Assembly: GCA_964589145.1 (NCBI GenBank)
Contig: CAZPSL010000241.1
Span: 1-25,356 of the forward strand
Length of the DNA stretch: 25,356 nt
Reading direction: 5' to 3'
Source of the DNA: UBA11858 sp964589145
GTDB taxonomy: Bacteria > Chloroflexota > Anaerolineae > Anaerolineales > UBA11858
This document shows positions 1 to 6,730 of this stretch, piece by piece. Every line of letters begins with the position of its first letter. Position 1 is the first letter of the stretch. A program made the position numbers and the translations under genes. The notes below the pieces were generated by a model. It made no database searches. It was not told the DNA's origin and was given only the letters and a program-made list of their open reading frames with translations.

Positions 1-50
1 GGTTCGACGAGTTCGCCTTTGGCGTCGGGTTGTTCGGGTTGAGATGGCAT
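1..50 (-). CDS. 5' end of an unidentified gene cut by the window edge
   Basis: An ATG at 50-48 on the minus strand opens a frame that stays open to the window edge (16 codons, beginning MPSQPEQPDAKGELVE). A good ribosome-binding site, AAAGGA, lies 5 bases upstream of the ATG, which is the main support for a real start. The visible residues are polar and give no family. The gene follows the histidine kinase at 221-1465 on the same strand after a 170-base gap filled by tandem repeats, so it could be co-transcribed with the kinase or have its own promoter. The function cannot be called. Confidence 0.5.
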   Translation of the reverse strand, partial: MPSQPEQPDAKGELVE

Positions 51-71
51 GGAATTCCTTTGGGTTGGTGA

Positions 72-142
72 ATTAGGGATTAGGCAATCAGGTATCAGGT
101 ATCAGGTATCAGGTATTAGGCATCAGGTATTAGGCATCAGGG
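72..142. repeat. Heptanucleotide tandem array (ATCAGGT/ATTAGGC)
   Basis: Ten 7-base units run almost head to tail: ATTAGGG, ATTAGGC, one extra A, four perfect ATCAGGT copies, then ATTAGGC, ATCAGGT, ATTAGGC, ATCAGGG. The array ends about 20 bases upstream of the start codon of the partial minus-strand gene. Period 7 is shared with the two arrays at 15822-16084 although the unit sequence differs. Confidence 0.9.
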
Positions 143-156
143 GGTAGAAATTTGAA

Positions 157-219
157 CACTTGCGCACCTATACACCTGCAAACCTGCAAACTTGCAACCT
201 GCACACTTGCACACCTCGT
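157..219. repeat. Degenerate octanucleotide tandem array (CACCTGCA/AACTTGCA)
   Basis: About eight units of 7-8 bases (CACTTGCG, CACCTATA, CACCTGCA, AACCTGCA, AACTTGCA, ACCTGCA, CACTTGCA, CACCTCGT) end one base before the stop codon of the histidine kinase at 221. This array and the heptamer array at 72-142 fill the whole gap between two minus-strand genes. Confidence 0.8.
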
Positions 220-220
220 C

Positions 221-1465
221 CTACGTTTGCTCGCGCTCGTTCTCGGTGGGCAGCAAAATCGTGAAGGTGCTGCCCTCTCCGACTTTGCTCTCGACCCAGA
301 TCTGCCCGCCGTGCGATTCAACGATGGCTTTGCTCACTGCCAACCCCAGTCCCATACCGCCGTGCGTGCGCGTCAGGTGCTGCTCCACCTGATAAAATCG
401 TTCGAAGATCTGGTGCAGGTTGCTGGCGGGAATACCGATGCCGGTATCTGTGACTGAAATCATGGCATAGGTGCGCAGTTTGTGCAGCCCAACGGTGACG
501 CTGTCGCCCGCGTCGGAGAAGATGATCGCGTTCTTGAGTACATTGCCGAGGGCTACGCCCAGTTTGCCAGGGTCGCACTCAATATCCACGTCCTCATCCG
601 GCAGTGCAAGATGCAGTTGAATTTTGCTTTTGGCGGCTTCCGGTTCAAAGGAACGGGTGATATTTTTCAGGAGGTGGATTAAACTGGTGGACTGGTGGCG
701 GAGGCTGACGGTTCCGTGTTCGAAGTTCTGTACCTGGTTGAGGTCATCAATAATTTCTTTTAGACGTTCTGCATTGCGGACGATGACATCCAGTTGTTTG
801 CGGTAGGTTTCCTCCTGGATGATCTCGCGCAGAAAGGTGGCGTGCCCCAGTACCAGGCCGAGGGGGGTGCGTAACTCGTGGGAGGTGATAGCGATGAAAT
901 CGGTTTTTTGGCGGTTGAGTTCTGCGCGTTCGGTTTCGATTTGGCGGATGCTCTCGCGCGCCCGCTGAAGTTGCACCGCTACGCCTGCGTAACCAGCCAG
1001 GGTTTCGAGCGTTTGCTGGTTTTGTGCGGTGTACCTGCTTTTGTTGTGCTTGTTTGCGATGACCAATACCCCCAGCGGGCTTCCTGAAAATGTGATGGGG
1101 ATTGCCAGCAGCGTGTGAAATTCGCCAATTACAGATTGCTCCGCGGAATGGGGTACAAGCGGGGCATTTGCTGTCTGGTCAATATGAAGCGGTGCGATTT
1201 GCTGGTAGGCTTTCCCTGCCAGGCTGTTTTCCACCGGCAGGTGGGTTTCTCCCGGTATTGTGCCGGATTGTTTGCAGGATGCGGTTAGTACCAATTGCCG
1301 GGTTTCTTCTTCGAACAACCAAAGCGCACAGGTCGTGCTGTCTGTTAGTTCGACAGCCGTGACGGCGATTTCCTGAAGCAGGCCGGCCGGTGTTTCTCCC
1401 AGATGGAGTTTGCGGCTGAGCGCAAGCATCTGTTCCGTGACGGTTGTTTTTTCATCTTGGGGCAT
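221..1465 (-). CDS. Cytoplasmic GAF-domain sensor histidine kinase
   Basis: A 414-residue kinase with no membrane segment, so it probably senses a cytoplasmic ligand or redox state. In order: a GAF domain (about 15-165), a short coiled coil (165-185), a HisKA dimerisation domain with phospho-acceptor H196 in the motif TSHELRTPLG, and a HATPase_c domain with the N-box around N312, G1 DTGIGIP at 340-346, the F-box ERFYQ, and G2 GGMGLGL near 369-375. All catalytic boxes look intact. The frame is open upstream for 38 further codons (to 1579), but those residues look non-coding. The ATG at 1465 is preferred because a TATAAT box lies 6 bases upstream, suggesting a leaderless message. It follows the GNAT gene by 192 bases and the receiver protein at 2510-2884, which is the likeliest local phosphotransfer partner (inference). 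Confidence 0.92.
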   Translation of the reverse strand: MPQDEKTTVTEQMLALSRKLHLGETPAGLLQEIAVTAVELTDSTTCALWLFEEETRQLVLTASCKQSGTIPGETHLPVENSLAGKAYQQIAPLHIDQTANAPLVPHSAEQSVIGEFHTLLAIPITFSGSPLGVLVIANKHNKSRYTAQNQQTLETLAGYAGVAVQLQRARESIRQIETERAELNRQKTDFIAITSHELRTPLGLVLGHATFLREIIQEETYRKQLDVIVRNAERLKEIIDDLNQVQNFEHGTVSLRHQSTSLIHLLKNITRSFEPEAAKSKIQLHLALPDEDVDIECDPGKLGVALGNVLKNAIIFSDAGDSVTVGLHKLRTYAMISVTDTGIGIPASNLHQIFERFYQVEQHLTRTHGGMGLGLAVSKAIVESHGGQIWVESKVGEGSTFTILLPTENEREQT

Positions 1466-1471
1466 GATGAA

Positions 1472-1477
1472 ATTATA
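1472..1477 (-). promoter_or_regulatory. Candidate -10 box of the histidine kinase gene
   Basis: A perfect TATAAT reads on the minus strand, with its last base 6 bases before the kinase ATG. A transcript started the usual distance downstream would begin at or next to the start codon, i.e. a leaderless mRNA. No good -35 hexamer is seen at 16-18 bases. Confidence 0.5.
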
Positions 1478-1511
1478 GCATAGGGCCGGGAGAAAAGCCG
1501 GGGTTTGCGTT

Positions 1512-1521
1512 GCCTGCACCC
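1512..1521. repeat. Solo terminus of the GGGTGCAGGC element family
   Basis: GCCTGCACCC here matches exactly the conserved end of the small inverted-repeat elements at 3325-3511 and 11610-11808. No matching opposite end is visible nearby, so this looks like a decayed remnant in the GNAT-kinase spacer. The rest of the spacer (1522-1657) holds C-rich sequence and nothing recognisable. Confidence 0.4.
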
Positions 1522-1657
1522 TGTAGCAGAACCGTTGTTTGCAAATTAAGCCACCCTGTTTTGTCCCCTGTCCCCCCAAAAATCCCCTTCACCCTGCCGG
1601 ATGGAGGCGCGGGCGGCACCATCTTCTTCAGTGTTTGCCGGTGCCTGTTCGGCTCGG

Positions 1658-2506
1658 CTAAATATCGCGTTTTGGTGTGTCGCGGTACATTTCAATGCGG
1701 CGGAAGGCTTCGATGTAACCGAATTCCCAGAAGGCGGGGAGGTGCGGGTCGTCTACGGCGATATTTTCGGTGTGCGTATCCTGCCGAGGGTAGCGGGTAT
1801 GCAGGGCGGCAAGCAGGGCACGGGCAACCTGAATCGGATTCCCTTTTTCGGTGTGCAATACAAAGTGGGAGAGGTAAAACCGCTGGGCGCGGAAAATCAT
1901 CCAGCCGCGATGCCCGTCAGGCGATTCGCAACGCAGTCCGCGGACATCATCTACGTTGCAAAAAGTTTCGTGCTGATTCGTCCAAGCCAGACGGCCGGGG
2001 TAAGTATGCAGCAGGCGGATTGCCGTTTCAGCATCCAGAAAGGTGACATTGCCTGCGGGTGTTTGGTAATTTTTGTTGGGCGGGCGGCGCAGGATCAGCA
2101 GTTCGCGGGTTTCGTAAAAACCGAGTTTTCTGAAAAGCGTGTGGGCTGGTACGTTGTTTTTGATGACCTCCAGAACGGTACGCTGGTGCCCCAGTTGTTT
2201 GGCTTGTGCCAGCAGGTAACGGGTCATTGCTTCTCCCGTGCCCCGCCGTCGCTTGACGGGCAGTACGCCCAGACGGGTGATCCATGAACGGCCGCCGCGC
2301 ACACCGAGCATGTTGATGCCTAAAATCTGCTTGCCATCCAGCGCGACTACGGAATGTTCCATATCGACATCGTAAATGGTGATGTATTCCAGCAGCCGGT
2401 CGGTGCTCATTGGCATCGGGACCATGTAATCGACGCGTGTTTGGTTGTAAGCGTCTGTCAGTGTCTGGATGGTGAATTCGCTGGCTGGGACGAGTTCGGG
2501 CGGCAT
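1658..2506 (-). CDS. GNAT-family N-acetyltransferase
   Basis: A 282-residue protein whose first half is a GNAT domain that would transfer an acetyl group from acetyl-CoA to an amine on an unknown substrate. The acetyl-CoA-binding motif A is at about 75-100, with the pyrophosphate loop RRRGTGE at 86-92. Motif B is at about 113-132, ending in the typical LFRKLGFYE. Residues 150-275 form a second, less conserved region that looks like a degenerate GNAT-like domain, giving a tandem arrangement longer than the usual 150-180 residues. The start lies 3 bases after the stop of the response regulator (2510-2884), so the two are almost certainly co-transcribed. The substrate cannot be predicted. Confidence 0.85.
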   Translation of the reverse strand: MPPELVPASEFTIQTLTDAYNQTRVDYMVPMPMSTDRLLEYITIYDVDMEHSVVALDGKQILGINMLGVRGGRSWITRLGVLPVKRRRGTGEAMTRYLLAQAKQLGHQRTVLEVIKNNVPAHTLFRKLGFYETRELLILRRPPNKNYQTPAGNVTFLDAETAIRLLHTYPGRLAWTNQHETFCNVDDVRGLRCESPDGHRGWMIFRAQRFYLSHFVLHTEKGNPIQVARALLAALHTRYPRQDTHTENIAVDDPHLPAFWEFGYIEAFRRIEMYRDTPKRDI

Positions 2507-2509
2507 GGT

Positions 2510-2884
2510 TTACTCCGCTCGAAAGTGATGGTTGACGATATTTACCAGCAGGTGGATGTCAACAGGTTTCCCGATGTAATCATTGCATCCGTAAGCAGTG
2601 ACCATGGCTTTGGCGGTTTCCTCAGGCCAGGCGGTAACAACGATGATGGGGACATTATCCAGTTCTGGTATCTCGCGGAAATAGCGTACCAGTGTTTGTC
2701 CGTCAATATCGGGGAGGCCCAAATCCAGCAAAATCAGCCCGGGCGGGTTTTTGGCGGCCATGTCCAGCCCTCGCTTGCCGGTATTTGCCCACAAGACGTT
2801 GTATCCCTGGGCGTTTAACACTTTGCGCACTAATGTCGCGTTATCATCAAGGTCTTCCACGAGGAGAATGATTGGTTTTTTCAT
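2510..2884 (-). CDS. Single-domain response regulator (CheY-like receiver)
   Basis: A 124-residue stand-alone receiver domain with no output domain. The acidic pocket (E10, D11), phospho-acceptor D54 in LLDLGLPDIDG, switch residue T84, and conserved K106 in the GKP motif are all present, so it should be phosphorylatable. Such proteins act as diffusible phosphocarriers or bind a partner on phosphorylation. It heads a minus-strand group with the GNAT gene (3-base gap) and, further on, the GAF kinase. Upstream of the start there is no clear Shine-Dalgarno sequence. A paired GGGCAG/CTGCCC segment lies between about 2908 and 2938. Confidence 0.93.
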   Translation of the reverse strand: MKKPIILLVEDLDDNATLVRKVLNAQGYNVLWANTGKRGLDMAAKNPPGLILLDLGLPDIDGQTLVRYFREIPELDNVPIIVVTAWPEETAKAMVTAYGCNDYIGKPVDIHLLVNIVNHHFRAE

Positions 2885-3324
2885 GTTGGTGGTGTGGCGG
2901 TTTCAGGGGGGCAGGAGCCGTTCTTGCGGGGCTGCCCGATTTTTTGCATTTTCGGGATTTCTGCCGAACCGCATGGAAAATCCTGATGTTTGGCCTGCAC
3001 CCGTTTCAGTAAAATGGCTGACTTTCAGGTGTTGCCCGGATCAGATGTGTTCGCACAGAAGATTTCTGAATGCCGGCTGCGTTTATTGATCATAGCACCG
3101 TGATACGGGAGCGTCAATTCTGGGAACGCAGACTAACAATACTGCAAGTTTTGTTTGCCTGTAAGTGCGTGTGCAAACGCTGCGGGAAAACCCGGCAGGC
3201 TTCTCTTGCCTTTTGGTCGGCGGGGCAGATATTTCTTTCATCCTTAAGATTTCCAAGGCAAGCGAACGTTCAGTGATACAATAATGCTGCAATAATGTTG
3301 CAATTGTTGGTAGCGGTTAGCAGC
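2885..3324. other. Intergenic region between divergent genes, mostly unexplained
   Basis: This 440-base stretch separates the minus-strand receiver gene from the plus-strand signalling cluster. A GCCTGCACCC end of the small-element family sits at 2993-3002, preceded by sequence resembling the right end of the element at 3325-3511, so it may be a solo remnant. Short open frames exist but have no ribosome-binding sites or family signatures. I see no RNA gene. Confidence 0.5.
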
Positions 3325-3511
3325 GGGTGCAAGAAAATATTGTAGAACGACGGTGTTCCTCCCTTCTCTCTCCTGTCTCCCCCCGGCCTCACCCCTGACC
3401 CCTCTCCCTTTGGGAGAGGAGAACAAAGCGGAAATTTTTAGGATGGCTGGGTGGGGGAAAGGAAGCAGTTTCCATATGACCGCTCAATTTCTGCATCTTT
3501 TGCCTGCACCC
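3325..3511. mobile_element. Small inverted-repeat (MITE-like) element, copy 1, with 9-bp target duplication
   Basis: The 187-base element begins GGGTGCAAGAAAATATTGTAG and ends in CTTTTGCCTGCACCC, which are imperfect inverted repeats. It is flanked by a perfect 9-base direct repeat, GTTAGCAGC, at 3316-3324 and 3512-3520. Inside is a GC-rich hairpin core (CCCCTCTCCC ... GGGAGAGG) followed by AACAAAGCGGAAATTTT, also found in the elements at 11092-11231 and 11610-11808. It has no coding capacity, so it would have been moved in trans. Relative to the element ends, the core is inverted compared with the other two copies. Confidence 0.85.
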
Positions 3512-3730
3512 GTTAGCAGCAAGCAATTTGTCAGCGCGGGCTCGGATACGGTAGTTTATTGCGTTCGCTGAAGCGCGTTTGTTTGTAATCTGTTGTTGGT
3601 GCAGGAAATTGCATTATTGGGCGTGGAGCGGGATGCGATGCGCGCGAAACACGCCTGCAATGCCCCAAATTCGGTTAAACCGCATATTTTGACATCGTTC
3701 GTCGGTGGTTTGTGTTGATAGGGCAACGAC
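3512..3730. other. Upstream region of the membrane-GAF cluster
   Basis: After the target duplication this AT-richer stretch leads to the start at 3731. A TTGACA hexamer is at 3689-3694, but there is no convincing -10 box at 16-18 bases (the nearest, TTGATA at 3715-3720, is 20 bases away). The promoter for the cluster is probably here but cannot be pinned down. Confidence 0.35.
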
Positions 3731-5008
3731 ATGGAGAATGACCGAGATTCTCGTTTTAACGACCGGAAATACTACGCAATAACGATGAAAATCGTTACGG
3801 CTGTTGGCGTGGTTGTTGTTGCCGCCTTGGCGATTAACGCGGCGTTAGATAACTTTTTGCTTTTGGCAGGCGGGCTGTTTTTGGGAGTGCTGCCCGGCAT
3901 TACGCTTTTTGTCATGCTTGTGCGCGGCAATTTTTACTGGCCGCGCATATTCTTGCCAATGTTTGCGTTGGCATGGACGACTTATTTTCTTGTTTCGGGG
4001 GATGGCGTGCGTGATGAAGCGGTTTTGGGAATACCGTTAGCCATTGCTTTATCCGGCTTGCTGCTCAGCCGCAGCGTTGTGTTTGGATACACTGTCGCTG
4101 GCATGGTGATCTTGTCTCTGGTTGGCTGGGCTCAAATACAGGGTGTTATCGCACAGAATACCCAATTTGATCCGCTTGGGGTCAGTGTTCTTATTCAGGA
4201 TTTTTGGATTCTGGTGATTGGGGCACTGGTTTATCTCACCATTGATGGTTGGGAACGGGCATTGGAAACTGTTCATGAACGCGAGGCAGATCTGGAAAGA
4301 GTCAATCAGGCCTTGCTTGATATTCAATCTGCATTGGAAGACCGCATTGCTGAACGTGTGCGGCATTTGCGCGTTGCCCGCGAAGAGGCCGAGGCCGCCC
4401 GCCGGGAGGTTGAACGGCAGTCCTGGCAGATGACCGGCCTGGCGCAACTGGGCGATGTGATGAGTGGTGAGCGGACCATTCAGGAACTTTCGGCCGATAT
4501 AATCCGCTTTTTGTGCCGCTATCTGGATGCTCCGGTAGGGGCGATATTCCTCTGGGAGGAAGATCACCTCCGCTTAACTGGCTGTTACGCCTGTGAAGAT
4601 GGCTGGAAACCGGTTTTCAAATTGGGAGATGGACTGGTCGGGCAGGCAGCCCGGGAGCAGCAGCCGATTCTGATGTCCGGGATTCCGCCTGAAGCCATCA
4701 AAATTCCCACAGGATTTGGAGATATATCCCCGAGACAGGTCATCGCGGTTCCCTTTTTATTTGATCGTACGCTGATCGGTGTTTTTGAAATAGGAACACC
4801 TTCTGGCTTTCTGGAAGAGCACAAAGCATTCTTGGAAAACGCGGCTGAACGAATTGGTGTTACTTTTCATACATCACTAACCCGCGGAAAAATTGACCGG
4901 CTGCTGGAAACAACCCGTCTCCAGACGAGAGAATTGCAGCATCGCGAGGAAGAATTGCAATCGCTTAATGAGGAGTTGCAATCGCAAATTGACCATTTCA
5001 GCCCCTAG
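3731..5008 (+). CDS. Membrane-bound GAF sensor protein without a kinase domain (paralogue 1)
   Basis: A 425-residue protein: about six membrane segments in residues 18-170, a charged coiled coil (172-235, with the motif IAERVRHLR), a GAF domain (about 245-385), then a heptad-rich coiled coil (385-425) where the protein stops. It aligns by eye throughout with the proteins at 5414-6730 and 6727-10254, including LDAPVGAIFL and GDGLVGQAA in the GAF domain. Only the third paralogue continues into a histidine kinase. It has no HisKA, HATPase or other output domain, so it cannot signal alone by phosphotransfer. Pairing with the hybrid kinase through the coiled coils is an inference. The ribosome-binding site is weak, and a start at the internal ATG (residue 19) is possible but would cut into the first helix. 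Confidence 0.85.
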   Translation: MENDRDSRFNDRKYYAITMKIVTAVGVVVVAALAINAALDNFLLLAGGLFLGVLPGITLFVMLVRGNFYWPRIFLPMFALAWTTYFLVSGDGVRDEAVLGIPLAIALSGLLLSRSVVFGYTVAGMVILSLVGWAQIQGVIAQNTQFDPLGVSVLIQDFWILVIGALVYLTIDGWERALETVHEREADLERVNQALLDIQSALEDRIAERVRHLRVAREEAEAARREVERQSWQMTGLAQLGDVMSGERTIQELSADIIRFLCRYLDAPVGAIFLWEEDHLRLTGCYACEDGWKPVFKLGDGLVGQAAREQQPILMSGIPPEAIKIPTGFGDISPRQVIAVPFLFDRTLIGVFEIGTPSGFLEEHKAFLENAAERIGVTFHTSLTRGKIDRLLETTRLQTRELQHREEELQSLNEELQSQIDHFSP

Positions 5009-5413
5009 ACCCTGTTATGAACTTTTCTATCGCCCCCACCCCCAGCCCCTCCCCCTGAGGGGGAAGGGAATCACCCTGTGGTGTATTTTCGGGCACTTCG
5101 TGCCCGAAAATACACCACTTAGCGGTTGCTCCCCCCTTCTCTGAGAGTGCGCAGCCTGCCCGAAGGGTGAAGGGGGACACAGGGGGGACGGGGAGACAGC
5201 AGTATTTGCCCGCCTCCATTCAGGAAAGTTGCCTGTGGTGAAGGTGTTTGCTGGGTGAACGTGAGCCACTGGCATGTCATTCCGGGCACAGCAGAGTGAC
5301 CGCCTGTCCAGGCGGCTGCCGCACCGCTTTCATTACTTGCAGGCACAATCTGGTGGAGGTTTCTTTTCCGCAGCCGGGTTATTACCGACACGATCACGAA
5401 AGGCTCCAGAAGC
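5009..5413. other. Intergenic repeat block between the two kinase-less sensor genes
   Basis: This 405-base gap interrupts an otherwise tightly packed gene set. From 5030 to about 5200 it carries C-rich and G-rich inverted segments (CCCCTCCCCCTGAGGGGGAAGGG, then GCTCCCCCC with a later AGGGGGACACAGGGGGG), in the middle of which lies the perfect hairpin at 5078-5118. From about 5205 to 5413 no repeat or family is recognised. The downstream start at 5414 has only a weak AAAGG-like binding site, so its promoter may be in this gap. Confidence 0.55.
5078..5118. repeat. Perfect 19-bp hairpin embedded in a C/G-rich repeat
   Basis: The arm GTGGTGTATTTTCGGGCAC (5078-5096), a TTC loop (5097-5099) and its exact complement (5100-5118) form a flawless stem. 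It has no T tract after it. It sits inside a wider G/C-rich inverted structure, as if a palindromic element had inserted into another repeat. Confidence 0.9.
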
Positions 5414-6730
5414 ATGGCGCAAGCGCACCCCAACCATCGAACAGAAGATATTGAATCGGACGAAGTTCGTCATTGGCAGCGGAATCTGATACAAGGCGCA
5501 CTGCGCGCGATGACCTTCTTTGGCCTTTTTATGCTTGTCGGGGCTGTCTATTCCGGCTATGTGCGCGGCCACTATTGGGCGATTCCGGTGTATCTGATCA
5601 TTTACCTGATTGTTGTGGCAATTTCGCTTTGGTCTCATGCCCCTTATCGTCTGCAAGTGTTTATCATGCTGTTGCTGCTTTATGTCCTGGCCGTGGTTGT
5701 GTTTGTCACACGCGGGCTGGGGGATAGCAGCCGCATCTATTTGCTGACAATGCTCTTCGTGGCCGGTATTTTCTTGAGTTGGCGGGAATGCCTGTACACT
5801 TTACTGGTTGTGTTGGGAACAATGGCAGTTTTCGCATGGCTGTTTACTGCCGGGTATATAAAAAACTACGAGGACGTGGTCTCGGTTGACGGACTGGCAT
5901 GGGCAACGATGACTTTTGAACTGCTGGGGATGGGGATTTTCATCATAATTTCCCTAAATTACCTGGTCCCCCAAATTCGCAATTCGCTGACTCGCAGCCG
6001 GAAACTGACACAGGAATTGGAGCGTATTCAGGCCGATCTGGAATCGCGAGTTGCCGAACGTACCCGCAGCGCCGAACTGGCCCGTCAGGAAGCCGAACAA
6101 TCTCGCCAGGTTCTGGAGCAGCAGTTGGCATTTGTCAGGGCGCAAACGCAATTAAACAATATCCTGCGCAGCACACAGGATATCCGCACATTGGCGGACA
6201 ATGCTCTGGGGTATCTTTGTCACTATCTGAATGCGCCGGTTGGCGGGCTGTACCTGTTGCAGGATGGCGCGTTTGAACGTATTGGAAAATTTGCACTTCC
6301 GGCAGATTTTTCCCAAGGAGAATCGTTTAAGCCTGGAGAGGGGCTGGTAGGTCAGGCGGCAATGGAAAGACACCCGGTCGTTGTGCGGGATATTCCCCCC
6401 GGCGGGCTTGAAATCAGTTCCGGCTTGGGGCGCGCTTCTCCGGCTTTGGTGTTGGCCGTCCCGTTATTTTTTGGCGCAGAAACAGTTGGGGTTTTGGAAC
6501 TTGGCCTGCTCAATGACGATACCTTGAGTGAAAAGTTGACATTTTTGGAGCAGGCCGCTGAAAGCATTGCGGTTGCATTCAATGTGATCAGAAACCGTAT
6601 GCGCATTGAGAATTTGCTTGCCGAAACACAGCGGCAGGCCGAACAGTTGCGCTCTCAGGAGGAAGAACTGCGAATTACCAACGAAGAATTGCGGATGCAG
6701 GCCGAACACGCTTTAGGGAGAGATTCATGA
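5414..6730 (+). CDS. Membrane-bound GAF sensor protein without a kinase domain (paralogue 2)
   Basis: A 438-residue protein with the same plan as its upstream neighbour: about six membrane segments (28-185), a coiled coil with RVAERTRSAELARQEAE (about 190-245), a GAF domain (about 250-395, with LNAPVGGLYLL and GEGLVGQAA), and a C-terminal coiled coil (395-435) where it ends. There is no kinase or effector domain. Its stop overlaps the start of the hybrid kinase gene by four bases (ATGA at 6727-6730), so the two are translationally coupled and likely made in equal amounts. The RVAERTRSAE linker is nearly identical to RVTERTRSAE in the kinase, supporting direct pairing (inference). The ligand of the GAF domain is unknown. 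Confidence 0.87.
   Translation: MAQAHPNHRTEDIESDEVRHWQRNLIQGALRAMTFFGLFMLVGAVYSGYVRGHYWAIPVYLIIYLIVVAISLWSHAPYRLQVFIMLLLLYVLAVVVFVTRGLGDSSRIYLLTMLFVAGIFLSWRECLYTLLVVLGTMAVFAWLFTAGYIKNYEDVVSVDGLAWATMTFELLGMGIFIIISLNYLVPQIRNSLTRSRKLTQELERIQADLESRVAERTRSAELARQEAEQSRQVLEQQLAFVRAQTQLNNILRSTQDIRTLADNALGYLCHYLNAPVGGLYLLQDGAFERIGKFALPADFSQGESFKPGEGLVGQAAMERHPVVVRDIPPGGLEISSGLGRASPALVLAVPLFFGAETVGVLELGLLNDDTLSEKLTFLEQAAESIAVAFNVIRNRMRIENLLAETQRQAEQLRSQEEELRITNEELRMQAEHALGRDS

Noticed and set aside
72..219. CRISPR array
   Set aside because: Units are 7-8 bases in direct tandem with no spacers, and no cas genes are present.
1466..1579. 38-codon upstream extension of the GAF histidine kinase
   Set aside because: Residues look non-coding, and a TATAAT box lies inside the extension just before a good ATG at 1465.
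3070..3276. 68-codon frame with a CxxC-like motif in the 2885-3324 gap
   Set aside because: No ribosome-binding site, no recognisable domain, and overlapping frames on the other strand are equally long.
5414..6730. Frameshifted or truncated kinase pseudogene
   Set aside because: The protein ends cleanly at the coiled coil, its stop overlaps the next start as ATGA, and the upstream paralogue ends at the same point; no kinase remnant follows either.
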